DNA from: Defluviicoccus vanus
GTDB lineage: Bacteria > Pseudomonadota > Alphaproteobacteria > Rhodospirillales > Defluviicoccaceae
Assembly: GCF_014672695.1 (NCBI RefSeq)
Contig: NZ_CP053923.1
Span: 2,557,883 to 2,591,669, forward strand
Direction: 5' to 3'
Length of the DNA: 33,787 nucleotides
Shown: one piece after another, positions 7,748 through 14,581 of the stretch
Position numbering within the stretch: position 1 is the stretch's first letter
Layout: every line of letters starts with the position of its first letter
Notes under the pieces: generated by a model
What the model saw: the letters and a program-made list of their open reading frames with translations, nothing else
Told to the model about the DNA's origin: nothing
The model's database searches: none
Position numbers and translations under genes: made by a program

Positions 7748-8152
7748 GTGGATCGTTTGCCAAGTAAGGTGCCAATTAATTGGCAAAGCGCCCGTCAGGG
7801 CGAGGTACTGCCGTGGGGTGAGCGGCGGCGGCGGTGGAGCTGGGAGGAGAAGGCGCGGATCGTCGCCGAAAGTTTCGCCCCCGACGCCGTGGCGAGCGCG
7901 GTCGCCCGCCGGCACGGGCTGCACCGCAACCAGCTGTATGCCTGGCGGAAGGAGTTGCGCCAAGCGGCGGACGCGGCGACGGCGGACGCGGTACCGCTCG
8001 ACTTCGTGCCGGTAGTGGTGAGCGAGGGGCGTTGTCCAGCCGGCAGTCCGGCGATCGAGATCGAGCTTGCCGGTGCTCGGGTGCGGGTGTCGCCGGGCGC
8101 CGATCCGGTGCTCCTGGCGGACGTGCTCCGGACGCTGAAGGCGCTCGGATGA
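7748..8152 (+). CDS. tnpA: IS66 accessory protein TnpA, inner element
   Basis: This 134-residue protein starts with GTG at 7748. 'RRRRWSWEEKARIVAESFAPDA' and 'GLHRNQLYAWRKELR' form the helix-turn-helix DNA-binding domain. 'PAIEIELAGARVRVSPGADP' is the typical IS66 TnpA C-terminus. The stop overlaps the tnpB ATG. The start is less certain than the body because an upstream ribosome site is not clear. Confidence 0.85.
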   Translation: MDRLPSKVPINWQSARQGEVLPWGERRRRWSWEEKARIVAESFAPDAVASAVARRHGLHRNQLYAWRKELRQAADAATADAVPLDFVPVVVSEGRCPAGSPAIEIELAGARVRVSPGADPVLLADVLRTLKALG

Positions 8153-8502
8153 TCGTCCCGCCTTCAGGCGTCCGGGTGCTGGTGGCGACGCGGCCGGTCG
8201 ACTTCCGCTGCGGCGCCGACCGACTCGCTTCGATCGTGCAGACGGCGCTGGGGCACGACCCCTTCTCCGGGACAATTTACGTCTTCCGTTGCAAACGATC
8301 GGACAGGCTGAAACTGCTCGTCTGGGACGGCAGCGGCTTGGTGATGGTGTGGAAACGGCTGGAGGCAGGCGTCTTTCGCTGGCCGCCGGTGACCGGGGGC
8401 GTGATGCGGCTGTCGGCGGCGCAGCTGGCGGCGCTGTTGGATGGCCTCGACTGGTCGCGGATGCACGCGCCGCGTCTCGGTCGACCGAAGAAGGCACAAT
8501 AG
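8149..8502 (+). CDS. tnpB: IS66 accessory protein TnpB (IS66 Orf2), inner element
   Basis: This 117-residue protein begins MIVPPSGVRVLVATRPVDFR. 'GTIYVFRCKRSDRLKLLVWDGSG' and 'GVFRWP' are family signatures shared with the outer TnpB. The start lies in the ATGA overlap with tnpA. A longer reading of the same frame from 7834 has no homology upstream and was rejected. Confidence 0.92.
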   Translation: MIVPPSGVRVLVATRPVDFRCGADRLASIVQTALGHDPFSGTIYVFRCKRSDRLKLLVWDGSGLVMVWKRLEAGVFRWPPVTGGVMRLSAAQLAALLDGLDWSRMHAPRLGRPKKAQ

Positions 8503-8573
8503 GCTGTGCCGGCCTGCCGGGAAGCCACAAGAACTCTGGTAAGCGTCTGGCATCGTGCTTAGAATCGCCGCTC

Positions 8574-10184
8574 ATGACCGACCTCGACGCGATCCCCGAC
8601 GATCCTTCCGCGCTGCGCGCCGCGCTGCTGGCGATGCGGGCCGAGCTCGCCGCCGAGCGGGCCCTGCGCCGCGGGCTGGAGGACCGGAACGAGCGGCTGC
8701 AGCACTTCATCCGCCAGCTGCAGCGGATGCAGTTCGGAAGGCGGTCGGAGGCGCTCGACCCCGACCAGCTGAACCTGGCGCTTGAAGACCTCGAGCAGGC
8801 GGTGGCGGAAGCCGACGCCGAGGCGGAGAAGGCCGATCCGCCGCGACGCGAGGCCCGCGCCCGCGAGCGGCGGCAGAACCGCGGCACCCTGCCCGGACAT
8901 CTGCCGCGGATCGAGGTGGTGATCGAGCCGCCGACGACCATCTGCCCGTGCTGCTCCGGTGCGATGCACATCATCGGCGAGGACCGCTCCGAACGCCTCG
9001 ACGTGATCCCGATGCGCTGGCAGGTGATCGTCACCCGCCGGCCGAAGTACGGCTGCCGCGCCTGCGGGAGTGCTGTGGTGCAGGCGCCGGCGCCGCCGCG
9101 GCTGATCGAGGGCGGCCTGCCCACCGAACGGCTGGTGGCGCACGTGCTGGTGGCGAAATATGCCGACCATGCGCCGCTCTACCGCCAGGCACAGATGCTC
9201 GCCCGGCAGGGTATCGCCCTCGACCGCTCGACGCTGGCCTCCTGGGTCGGCACCGCGGCGGCCGAGTTGAAGCCGCTGTGGCGGCTGCTGCGCGACGATC
9301 TGCTCGGCTCGGCGAAGCTGTTCGTCGACGAGACGCCGGCACCGGTGCTCGATCCCGGCCGCGGCCGGACGAAGACCGGCTGGTTCTGGGCGATCGCCCG
9401 CGACGACCGGCCGTGGGGCGGCGCCGATCCGCCGGCGGTGGTGTTCACCTACGCACCCGGCCGCGGCCACGCGCACGCGGCCACGCTGCTGAAGGACTTC
9501 CGCGGCATCCTGCAGACCGACGCCTATGCCGCCTACAAGGCGGTGGCCGGGGCTGCGGGCGACGAAGCGGCTGCCGGGTCCGCCGACGGCGGCGTCCTCC
9601 TCGCCCACTGCTGGGCACACTGCCGCCGGCGATTCTACGAGGTCGCACAGAAGCGGCCGGCGCCGATCGCCCATGAGGCGCTGCGGCGGATCGCCGCGCT
9701 GTACGAGATCGAGGCGGAGATTCGCGGCAGGCCCGCCTGCGAACGGCGAGCCGTCCGGCAGGCGCGGACGAAGCCGCTGCTGGACGCGATGCGGCCATGG
9801 CTCGAGCAATGCCGGGCGCAGCTGTCGAAGAAGTCGCCGCTGGGCGAGGCGATCGGCTACCCGCTGAACCAGTGGGAGGGGCTGAGCCTCTTCCTCGACG
9901 ACGGCCGGATCGAGATCGACTCGAACGTCATCGAGCGCTCAATGAGGCCGATTGCTCTCAATCGCAAGAACGCACTCTTCGCCGGCCATGACCTGGGAGC
10001 GGAAAACTGGGCGGTGCTGGCGTCATTGATCGAGACCTGCAAGTGGCACGCGGTCAACCCGGAAGCCTGGCTCGCCGACGTGCTCGCCCGCCTCGTCTCC
10101 GGCTGGCCGAACCGCCGCCTCGCCGAGCTCACCCCCTGGGCATGGAAGGCCGAGCAGGACGCCCTCCACCGCGCCGCCGCGTGA
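8574..10184 (+). CDS. tnpC: IS66 transposase TnpC (DDE), inner element
   Basis: This 536-residue transposase is full length for the family. Its order is: N-terminal leucine-zipper-like coil ('RALRRGLEDRNERLQHFIRQ'); 'MQFGRRSE' motif; zinc-finger region 'TICPCCSG...YGCRACG'; DDE core with 'LFVDETPAPVL' (first Asp), 'ILQTDAYAAYK' (second Asp) and 'SNVIERSMRPIALNRKN' (Glu); and IS66 C-terminal domain 'SLIETCKWHAVNPEAWLADVL'. The frame is open upstream to 8289, but the ATG at 8574 is where homology starts. tnpB ends 71 nt earlier. Confidence 0.93.
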   Translation: MTDLDAIPDDPSALRAALLAMRAELAAERALRRGLEDRNERLQHFIRQLQRMQFGRRSEALDPDQLNLALEDLEQAVAEADAEAEKADPPRREARARERRQNRGTLPGHLPRIEVVIEPPTTICPCCSGAMHIIGEDRSERLDVIPMRWQVIVTRRPKYGCRACGSAVVQAPAPPRLIEGGLPTERLVAHVLVAKYADHAPLYRQAQMLARQGIALDRSTLASWVGTAAAELKPLWRLLRDDLLGSAKLFVDETPAPVLDPGRGRTKTGWFWAIARDDRPWGGADPPAVVFTYAPGRGHAHAATLLKDFRGILQTDAYAAYKAVAGAAGDEAAAGSADGGVLLAHCWAHCRRRFYEVAQKRPAPIAHEALRRIAALYEIEAEIRGRPACERRAVRQARTKPLLDAMRPWLEQCRAQLSKKSPLGEAIGYPLNQWEGLSLFLDDGRIEIDSNVIERSMRPIALNRKNALFAGHDLGAENWAVLASLIETCKWHAVNPEAWLADVLARLVSGWPNRRLAELTPWAWKAEQDALHRAAA

Positions 10185-10260
10185 CCCATTCCGCTGCGGC
10201 CGAGGTCAAGACCGAGCACTCTGGCAAGCGAAAAGCAGGTGCGGCCGGAGCTTCGCTTAC

Positions 10261-10268
10261 GGTGATCC
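10261..10268. repeat. Right 8-bp target duplication of the inner IS66
   Basis: GGTGATCC is identical to 7663-7670 and immediately follows the element's terminal CTTAC. Confidence 0.92.
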
Positions 10269-10365
10269 CCGGCAGTGGAAGGTGATCCAGACGGTGCGCG
10301 AAAAGTTCAGCTGCCGGGCGTGCGAGCGGATCACCCAGCCGCCGGCACCGTTCCACCCGATCGCC

Positions 10366-10408
10366 CCGGGGCCCCCACGCGATCATCGATCGCGTGGGGT
10401 GGGTCGCC
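10366..10408. repeat. 43-nt hairpin insertion in the outer tnpC
   Basis: Alignment with the inner TnpC shows no gap here if these 43 nt are removed: the outer protein then reads 'FHPIARGRAGAGLLAM', the same length as the inner one. The insertion contains a perfect 12-bp inverted repeat (CCCCACGCGATC, 10373-10384; GATCGCGTGGGG, 10388-10399) with a 3-nt loop. It ends in TCGCC (10404-10408), duplicating the TCGCC that precedes it (10361-10365). It shifts the frame by one. It may be a real insertion or an assembly artefact. Confidence 0.65.
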
Positions 10409-11476
10409 CGCGGCCGGGCCGGCGCCGGGCTCCTGGCGATGGTCCTCTACGGCAAGTACGGCAATCACCTCCCGCTCAATCGGCAGAGCGAGGGCTTCGC
10501 CCGCGAAGGCATCGACCTCGACGTCTCGACGTTGGCCGACTGGGTCGGCGCCTGTGCCGCGGCACTGTCGCCGCTGGTCGAACTGATCCGCCGCCATGTG
10601 CTGGATGCTGCGCGCCTCCACGGCGACGACACGACGGTGCCGGTTCTCGCCAAGGGCAAGACGGTGACCGGCCGGCTGTGGACCTACGTCCGCGACGATC
10701 GTCCCTTCGGCGGCCCACACCTCGATGGAACCGGTCCGCCGGCGGCGGTGTACGTCTACTCGCGCAGTCGCGAGGGCGAACACCCGCGCCGGCACTTGGC
10801 CGATTACGCCGGCATTCTCCAGGCCGACACGTTCGGCGGCTTCAACGCGCTCTACGAGCCGTCGCGCAAGCCGGGTCCGATTACCGAGGCGGCGTGTTGG
10901 AGCCACGGCCGGCGCAAATTCTTCGCGCTGGCGGACGTTGCCAAGGCGCCGCTGGCAATCGGGGCGGTGCGGCGGATCGACGCCATCTTCGATGCCGAGC
11001 GCCCCCTCAACGGGTTGCCCGTCGAGCAGTGGCTGGCGCTGCGGCAACGGCACGCCGCACCGCTCGTCGGCGAACTGGAAGCCTGGATGCGACGCGAGGC
11101 GCGGCCGGCTCTCCCGCCACAACGAGCTGGCGAAGGCGATGGACTACATGTTGAAGCGCTGGCCCGCCTTCACCCGCTTCCTCGAAGATGGGCGGATCTG
11201 CCTGACCAACAACGCCGCCGAGCGAGCGTTGCGTGGCATTGCCCTCGGCAGACGCAGCTGGTTGTTCGCGGGATCCGACCGCGGCGGCGAGCGGGCCGCC
11301 GCGATCTACACGCTGATCGGGACGGCCAAGCTGAATGACGTCGATCCGCAGGCCTGGCTCGAGGATGTGCTCCGCCGCATCGCCGACCACCCCGCCAGCC
11401 GCCTCGCCGAACTCCTCCCCTGGAACTGGCGACCCCAGGCCCTCGACGCCGCCGCAGCCTGAAACGAGGACCACCC

Positions 11477-11498
11477 GCGGCCTTCGTCGGATGGTTAC
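11477..11498. repeat. Right terminal inverted repeat of the outer IS66
   Basis: The reverse complement begins GTAACCATCCGA and matches the left end at 19 of 22 positions. GAACGTAC follows directly. Confidence 0.88.
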
Positions 11499-11506
11499 GA
11501 ACGTAC
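11499..11506. repeat. Right 8-bp target duplication of the outer IS66
   Basis: GAACGTAC is an exact copy of 6248-6255. Confidence 0.9.
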
Positions 11507-11718
11507 TACTGGCTTCGCAAGCCAACGACGTGGGGCCAGCGAGACTTGCGGCAATGGCGGCGAGAAGCTGGGTTAACGCTGCGAACGTGTCTAAGAGGGG
11601 CTGTGATCCGACTGAAGCGAGGATAAGCAACGCAGGCCCACCTCATGGCGCAAGACTCTGCCTGACACATCAAATACGCACATTACAGTGCGCGGCCGCG
11701 GCCCTCAGCGGTAACGAG

Positions 11719-11757
11719 AAAAGCTGGCCGCCCGGCGGTGAACACCGACGCGGCCAG
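11719..11757 (-). terminator. Terminator of the SDR gene (minus strand)
   Basis: CTGGCCGC (11724-11731) and GCGGCCAG (11750-11757) form a perfect 8-bp stem, with an inner CGGTG/CACCG stem. Read on the minus strand it is followed by CTTTTC (T run at 11722-11719). It lies 17 nt after the SDR stop codon. Confidence 0.75.
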
Positions 11758-11774
11758 GATCAGGTTGCGTGTGC

Positions 11775-12536
11775 TTAGCCCCGCATACGCAGCGCACCGT
11801 CGCAGCGAACCACTTCGCCGTTCAGGTACGGGTTGTCGATAATCGCGAGTGCAAGCTTGGCATATTCCTGCGGATTACCCAGCCGCGAGGGGAACGGCAC
11901 CTCGGCACCCAGCGTCTTCTGCGTCTCTTCCGGCAGGCCTGCCATCATCGGCGTCTTGAAGATGCCCGGCGCGATGCAGAACACACGCACGCCGGCGGGA
12001 GCAAATTCACGTGCCGACGGCAGCGTCAGACCGACTACGCCCGCCTTCGACGAGGCATAGGCCGCCTGGCCCACCTGGCCCTCGAACGCGGCGATGGATG
12101 CGGTGTTGATGATGACGCCGCGCTCCTGAGTGTCACCAACCGGGTCCAGCGCTAGCATGTCGGCAGCGGTGAGACGCATGATGTTGAAGGTGCCGACAAG
12201 GTTGATGCCGACGACCTTGCTGTAAAGGTCAAGCGAGTGCGGGCCCTTCCGGCCGACGATCTTCGCCGGCGGAGCAATGCCTGCGCATTGCACAACAATA
12301 CGCGCAGCACCATGGGCAGCCTTTGCCTTGGCGACGGCGGCTTCGGCCGACTCTGCATTCGAGACATCGCAGATGCAGGCAACGCCGCCGATTTCGCTGG
12401 CGACGCGGTTGGCAGCTTCCTCAGCCAGATCGAATACCGCCACTTTGGCACCGGCAGCAGCCAGCGCGCGTGCCGTGATCTCGCCGAGGCCTGAACCAGC
12501 GCCGGTGACGATAGCAGCAAGTCCTTTGACGTCCAT
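11775..12536 (-). CDS. SDR-family 3-hydroxyacyl-CoA dehydrogenase (type II / HSD17B10-like)
   Basis: This 253-residue Rossmann-fold oxidoreductase has the NAD-binding 'TGAGSGLG' at 11-18, 'CDVSN' after beta 3, 'CAGIAPP' (the NAG-type motif), and the catalytic S147, Y160 and K164 in 'ASIAAFEGQVGQAAYASSK'. 'FPSRLGNPQEYAKLALAIIDNPYLNGEV' is characteristic of 3-hydroxyacyl-CoA dehydrogenase type 2 proteins and separates it from PhaB-type acetoacetyl-CoA reductases. It probably oxidises (S)-3-hydroxyacyl-CoA with NAD. A GGGGAG ribosome site lies 5 nt before the ATG. The thiolase gene is upstream in the same direction across a 196-nt gap holding a hairpin, so co-transcription is only partial or absent. 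Confidence 0.9.
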   Translation of the reverse strand: MDVKGLAAIVTGAGSGLGEITARALAAAGAKVAVFDLAEEAANRVASEIGGVACICDVSNAESAEAAVAKAKAAHGAARIVVQCAGIAPPAKIVGRKGPHSLDLYSKVVGINLVGTFNIMRLTAADMLALDPVGDTQERGVIINTASIAAFEGQVGQAAYASSKAGVVGLTLPSAREFAPAGVRVFCIAPGIFKTPMMAGLPEETQKTLGAEVPFPSRLGNPQEYAKLALAIIDNPYLNGEVVRCDGALRMRG

Positions 12537-12692
12537 TTTTTCTCCCCTGAGTTAACCCAGATAGCTATCGCGACAGAATGAGCTGAGCATAGCACGCGCA
12601 CTCAGTCTTAGCCGATGCGATGAATGGATAGCAGCCCTTCGCCAACTGAGGGACCGCACAACGTGCCTAGTCTCACGGGCGGGGCAAGGCGA

Positions 12693-12714
12693 CCGCCGGC
12701 CCTGAGGCCGGCGG
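12693..12714 (-). terminator. Hairpin after the thiolase gene (possible terminator/attenuator)
   Basis: CCGCCGGCC (12693-12701) pairs with GGCCGGCGG (12706-12714) across a 4-nt loop. There is no T run on the minus strand. It could be a weak or Rho-assisted terminator, or an mRNA stabiliser between thiolase and SDR. Confidence 0.5.
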
Positions 12715-12732
12715 GTCTGCAGCAAGCCGCTA

Positions 12733-13929
12733 TTAGGAGACGAGTTCGACTGCCATCGCAGTGGCTTCGCCACCGCCGATGCACAAGCCTGCCACGCCCT
12801 TCTTCAGGCCATGCGCCTGCAAGGCGTGGATGAGCGTGACGATGATCCGGGCACCTGAAGCACCGATCGGATGGCCCAGCGCACAGGCACCGCCGTTGAT
12901 GTTGACCTTGTCATGCGGGATGCCGATGTCGCGCATCGCCGCCAAGGTGACGACGGCGAATGCCTCGTTGACCTCCCAAAGGTCGACGTCCGTGCTCTTC
13001 CAACCGGCCTTTTCCAGCACCTTGCGGATGGCGCCGACGGGAGCGGTGGTGAACAGGTTTGGCTCCTGGGCGTGCGTCGCATGTGCCTTAATCACCGCGA
13101 TCGGCACAATGCCCTTCTTCTCGGCGGTCGAGCGGCGCATCAGCACCAGAGCGGCGGCACCATCCGAAATCGAGCTGGAGGTTGCAGCAGTGACGGTACC
13201 GTTCTTGGCGAAAGCGGGCTTCAGTGTCGGAATCTTCGAGATGTTGACCTGGAACGGCGCCTGGTCCTTGTCGATCACCTTGTCGCCTTTGCGGTCCTTA
13301 ATCGTGACCGCAGCGATTTCCGCGCCAAAGGTGCCGTCATTCGAAGCGCGCTGCGCCCGGTTTACCGACTCGGTCGCGAACTCATCCTGGACCTCGCGGG
13401 TAAACTGGTACATCTGGGCGCATTCTTCGGCAAATGTGCCCATCGAGCGACCTGCCTCATAGGCATCCTCGAGGCCGTCATAGAACATGTGGTCCATCAA
13501 CCGGTCGCCATGACCGAGACGATAGCCGGTGCGGCCCTTCAGGACGAGGTACGGCGCGTTGCTCATGCTCTCCATGCCGCCAGCGACGACCAGAGATCGA
13601 GAGCCGGCAATCAGGTTGTCGTGCCCCAGCATCGTCGTCTTCATCGCCGAGCCGCACATCTTGGTCAGCGTCGTCGCACCGGCACTCCACGGCACACCTG
13701 CAAAGTGCGCAGCCTGACGAGCCGGCGCCTGCTTCAGACCCGCCATCAGGCAGCAGCCCATCATCACTTCGCCGATTTCGTTAACGTCGACCTTCGAGCG
13801 TTCCAGAGCCGCCTTGATGGCGACGGCACCCAATTGCGTTGCCGGAACGCCCGCGAAGTCTCCCAGCATCCCGCCCATCGGCGTGCGGGCAGCACCGACG
13901 ATGACAACGGAATCAGATTCTTGCGCCAT
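12733..13929 (-). CDS. Acetyl-CoA C-acetyltransferase (thiolase II, PhaA/AtoB type)
   Basis: This 398-residue thiolase has the acyl-binding Cys C92 in 'TLTKMCGSAMK', 'NEAFA' at 321-325, the catalytic His H353 in 'GGACALGHPIGASGAR', and the second Cys C383 in 'GLCIGGGEATA'. All are in place and the length is standard. It condenses two acetyl-CoA to acetoacetyl-CoA or runs in reverse, the first step of PHB synthesis. The 'TAATSSSISDGAAALVL' stretch follows the ACAT1/biosynthetic style. The start at 13929 has a TAGGAGAG ribosome site 8-9 nt upstream. A paralogue elsewhere could be the dedicated PhaA, so no symbol is assigned. Confidence 0.95.
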   Translation of the reverse strand: MAQESDSVVIVGAARTPMGGMLGDFAGVPATQLGAVAIKAALERSKVDVNEIGEVMMGCCLMAGLKQAPARQAAHFAGVPWSAGATTLTKMCGSAMKTTMLGHDNLIAGSRSLVVAGGMESMSNAPYLVLKGRTGYRLGHGDRLMDHMFYDGLEDAYEAGRSMGTFAEECAQMYQFTREVQDEFATESVNRAQRASNDGTFGAEIAAVTIKDRKGDKVIDKDQAPFQVNISKIPTLKPAFAKNGTVTAATSSSISDGAAALVLMRRSTAEKKGIVPIAVIKAHATHAQEPNLFTTAPVGAIRKVLEKAGWKSTDVDLWEVNEAFAVVTLAAMRDIGIPHDKVNINGGACALGHPIGASGARIIVTLIHALQAHGLKKGVAGLCIGGGEATAMAVELVS

Positions 13930-14581
13930 GTTCTTTACTCTCCTAAGCCCTCGATTATGACACTTGGCTGCGCGACAGGCGCAGCCTCTCCGCGCCTGTG
14001 GAAGGTTTATGGAAATGGTCCTCGGACCTTGACCTCTTCCCGCGCAGATTTTCGCGTCTTGTTTCTGGTGCGTTCTGCGTGATCCATTGCCTAGCGATCA
14101 GCAGGCCGCCCAGTCTCAGATAGCCGCGCATACTAGTACCTATGGCGGTTCCTGCAAGAAATTAAGCCTTCGCAGAAAGGTACGGAGATAAATGCTGCAA
14201 TAGCGAACGTCGACGTGCCTTATTTCGCTGGCGCAATAATTTGCCGATCAATAGTCGACTTTCCAGCTTGGCAAGCGTACTGCATGCATTCCGCATGCAT
14301 CAACGCGCACTTAAGCGTGCTCCGCGCTGATATCCTTGAGCAGAAGAGTCATGATATTGGTCAGAAACGGGAGAAAGTTAGTGGCCAGCAATGAAGAGCT
14401 ACGCTCAGGCAGCGCCGACAGAGCACTATAGGGATGATCTAGCACCGGTGGTCGCCGTATCCGACGTCTTGCATACGTCTCCAAAGACAAAGGCAGCGCC
14501 GGGAGCCACATTGCCTCCTCGGCGCCCAGCGCTGCCTGACAGTGTCGACTTGGCGATACGCCAATGTACGCTGTCTTCCTC
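13930..14581. other. Intergenic region between the thiolase gene and the tail-fibre-like gene
   Basis: I see no credible gene. In the thiolase leader, GGCTGCGC (13966-13973) and GCGCAGCC (13979-13986) form a perfect hairpin. CATAAT (read on the minus strand near 13958) could be its -10 box, but no good -35 is visible. TGCATGC/GCATGCA at about 14282-14300 is a small inverted repeat with no T run. The terminator of the tail-fibre-like gene is at 14482-14536. Confidence 0.45.
14482..14536 (-). terminator. Terminator of the tail-fibre-like gene (minus strand)
   Basis: GGCAGCGC (14492-14499) and GCGCTGCC (14529-14536) pair, with an inner CGGGAG/CTCCTCG stem. Read on the minus strand, TTTGTCTTTG (14491-14482) follows the stem. 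It lies 45 nt after the stop codon. Confidence 0.65.

Larger units (their letters stand above)
7671..10260 (+). mobile_element. Inner IS66-family insertion sequence (2,590 bp), structurally intact
   Basis: Left end GTAAGCGGAGCTC (7671 on) matches the reverse complement of the right end GTAAGCGAAGCTC (10260 back) at 12 of 13 positions. Flanks are the 8-bp duplication GGTGATCC. It carries complete tnpA, tnpB and tnpC in the same direction as the outer element. End sequences and proteins differ clearly from the outer copy, so this is a different IS66 member and not a recent duplication. All three genes are open, so it may be active. Confidence 0.95.
7204..11462 (+). pseudogene. tnpC: IS66 transposase TnpC of the outer element: frameshifted and split by an inserted IS66
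   Basis: The transposase can be followed across several frames: start at 7204 (MTPPPDALPDDLEALKAALL), zinc-finger region 'TVCPCCRGK', 'QWKVIQTVREKFSCRACE' at about 10273, the DDE core 'LHGDDTTVPVL', 'ILQADTFGGFN' and 'NNAAERALRGIALG', and the C-terminal 'LLPWNWRPQ' ending at 11462. Lesions are: an extra C in CCCC at 7594-7597; insertion of the inner IS66 after 7670; loss of one base in the C run at 10267-10270; a 43-nt insertion at 10366-10408; and a further frameshift at about 11098-11110. The last Glu of the DDE triad lies after the final frameshift, so no single product has a complete active site. Confidence 0.92.
6256..11498 (+). mobile_element. Outer IS66-family insertion sequence, interrupted by a second IS66-family element
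   Basis: The ends match as inverted repeats: 6256-6277 against the reverse complement of 11477-11498, 19 of 22 positions, starting GTAACC. They are flanked by the 8-bp duplication GAACGTAC. Inside are tnpA, tnpB and a broken tnpC in standard IS66 order. Removing the nested element and its extra 8 bp leaves 2,645 bp, a normal IS66 length. It inserted in the gap between the phaC terminator and the SDR gene, splitting no recognisable gene. It cannot be autonomous because tnpC is destroyed. Confidence 0.92.
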
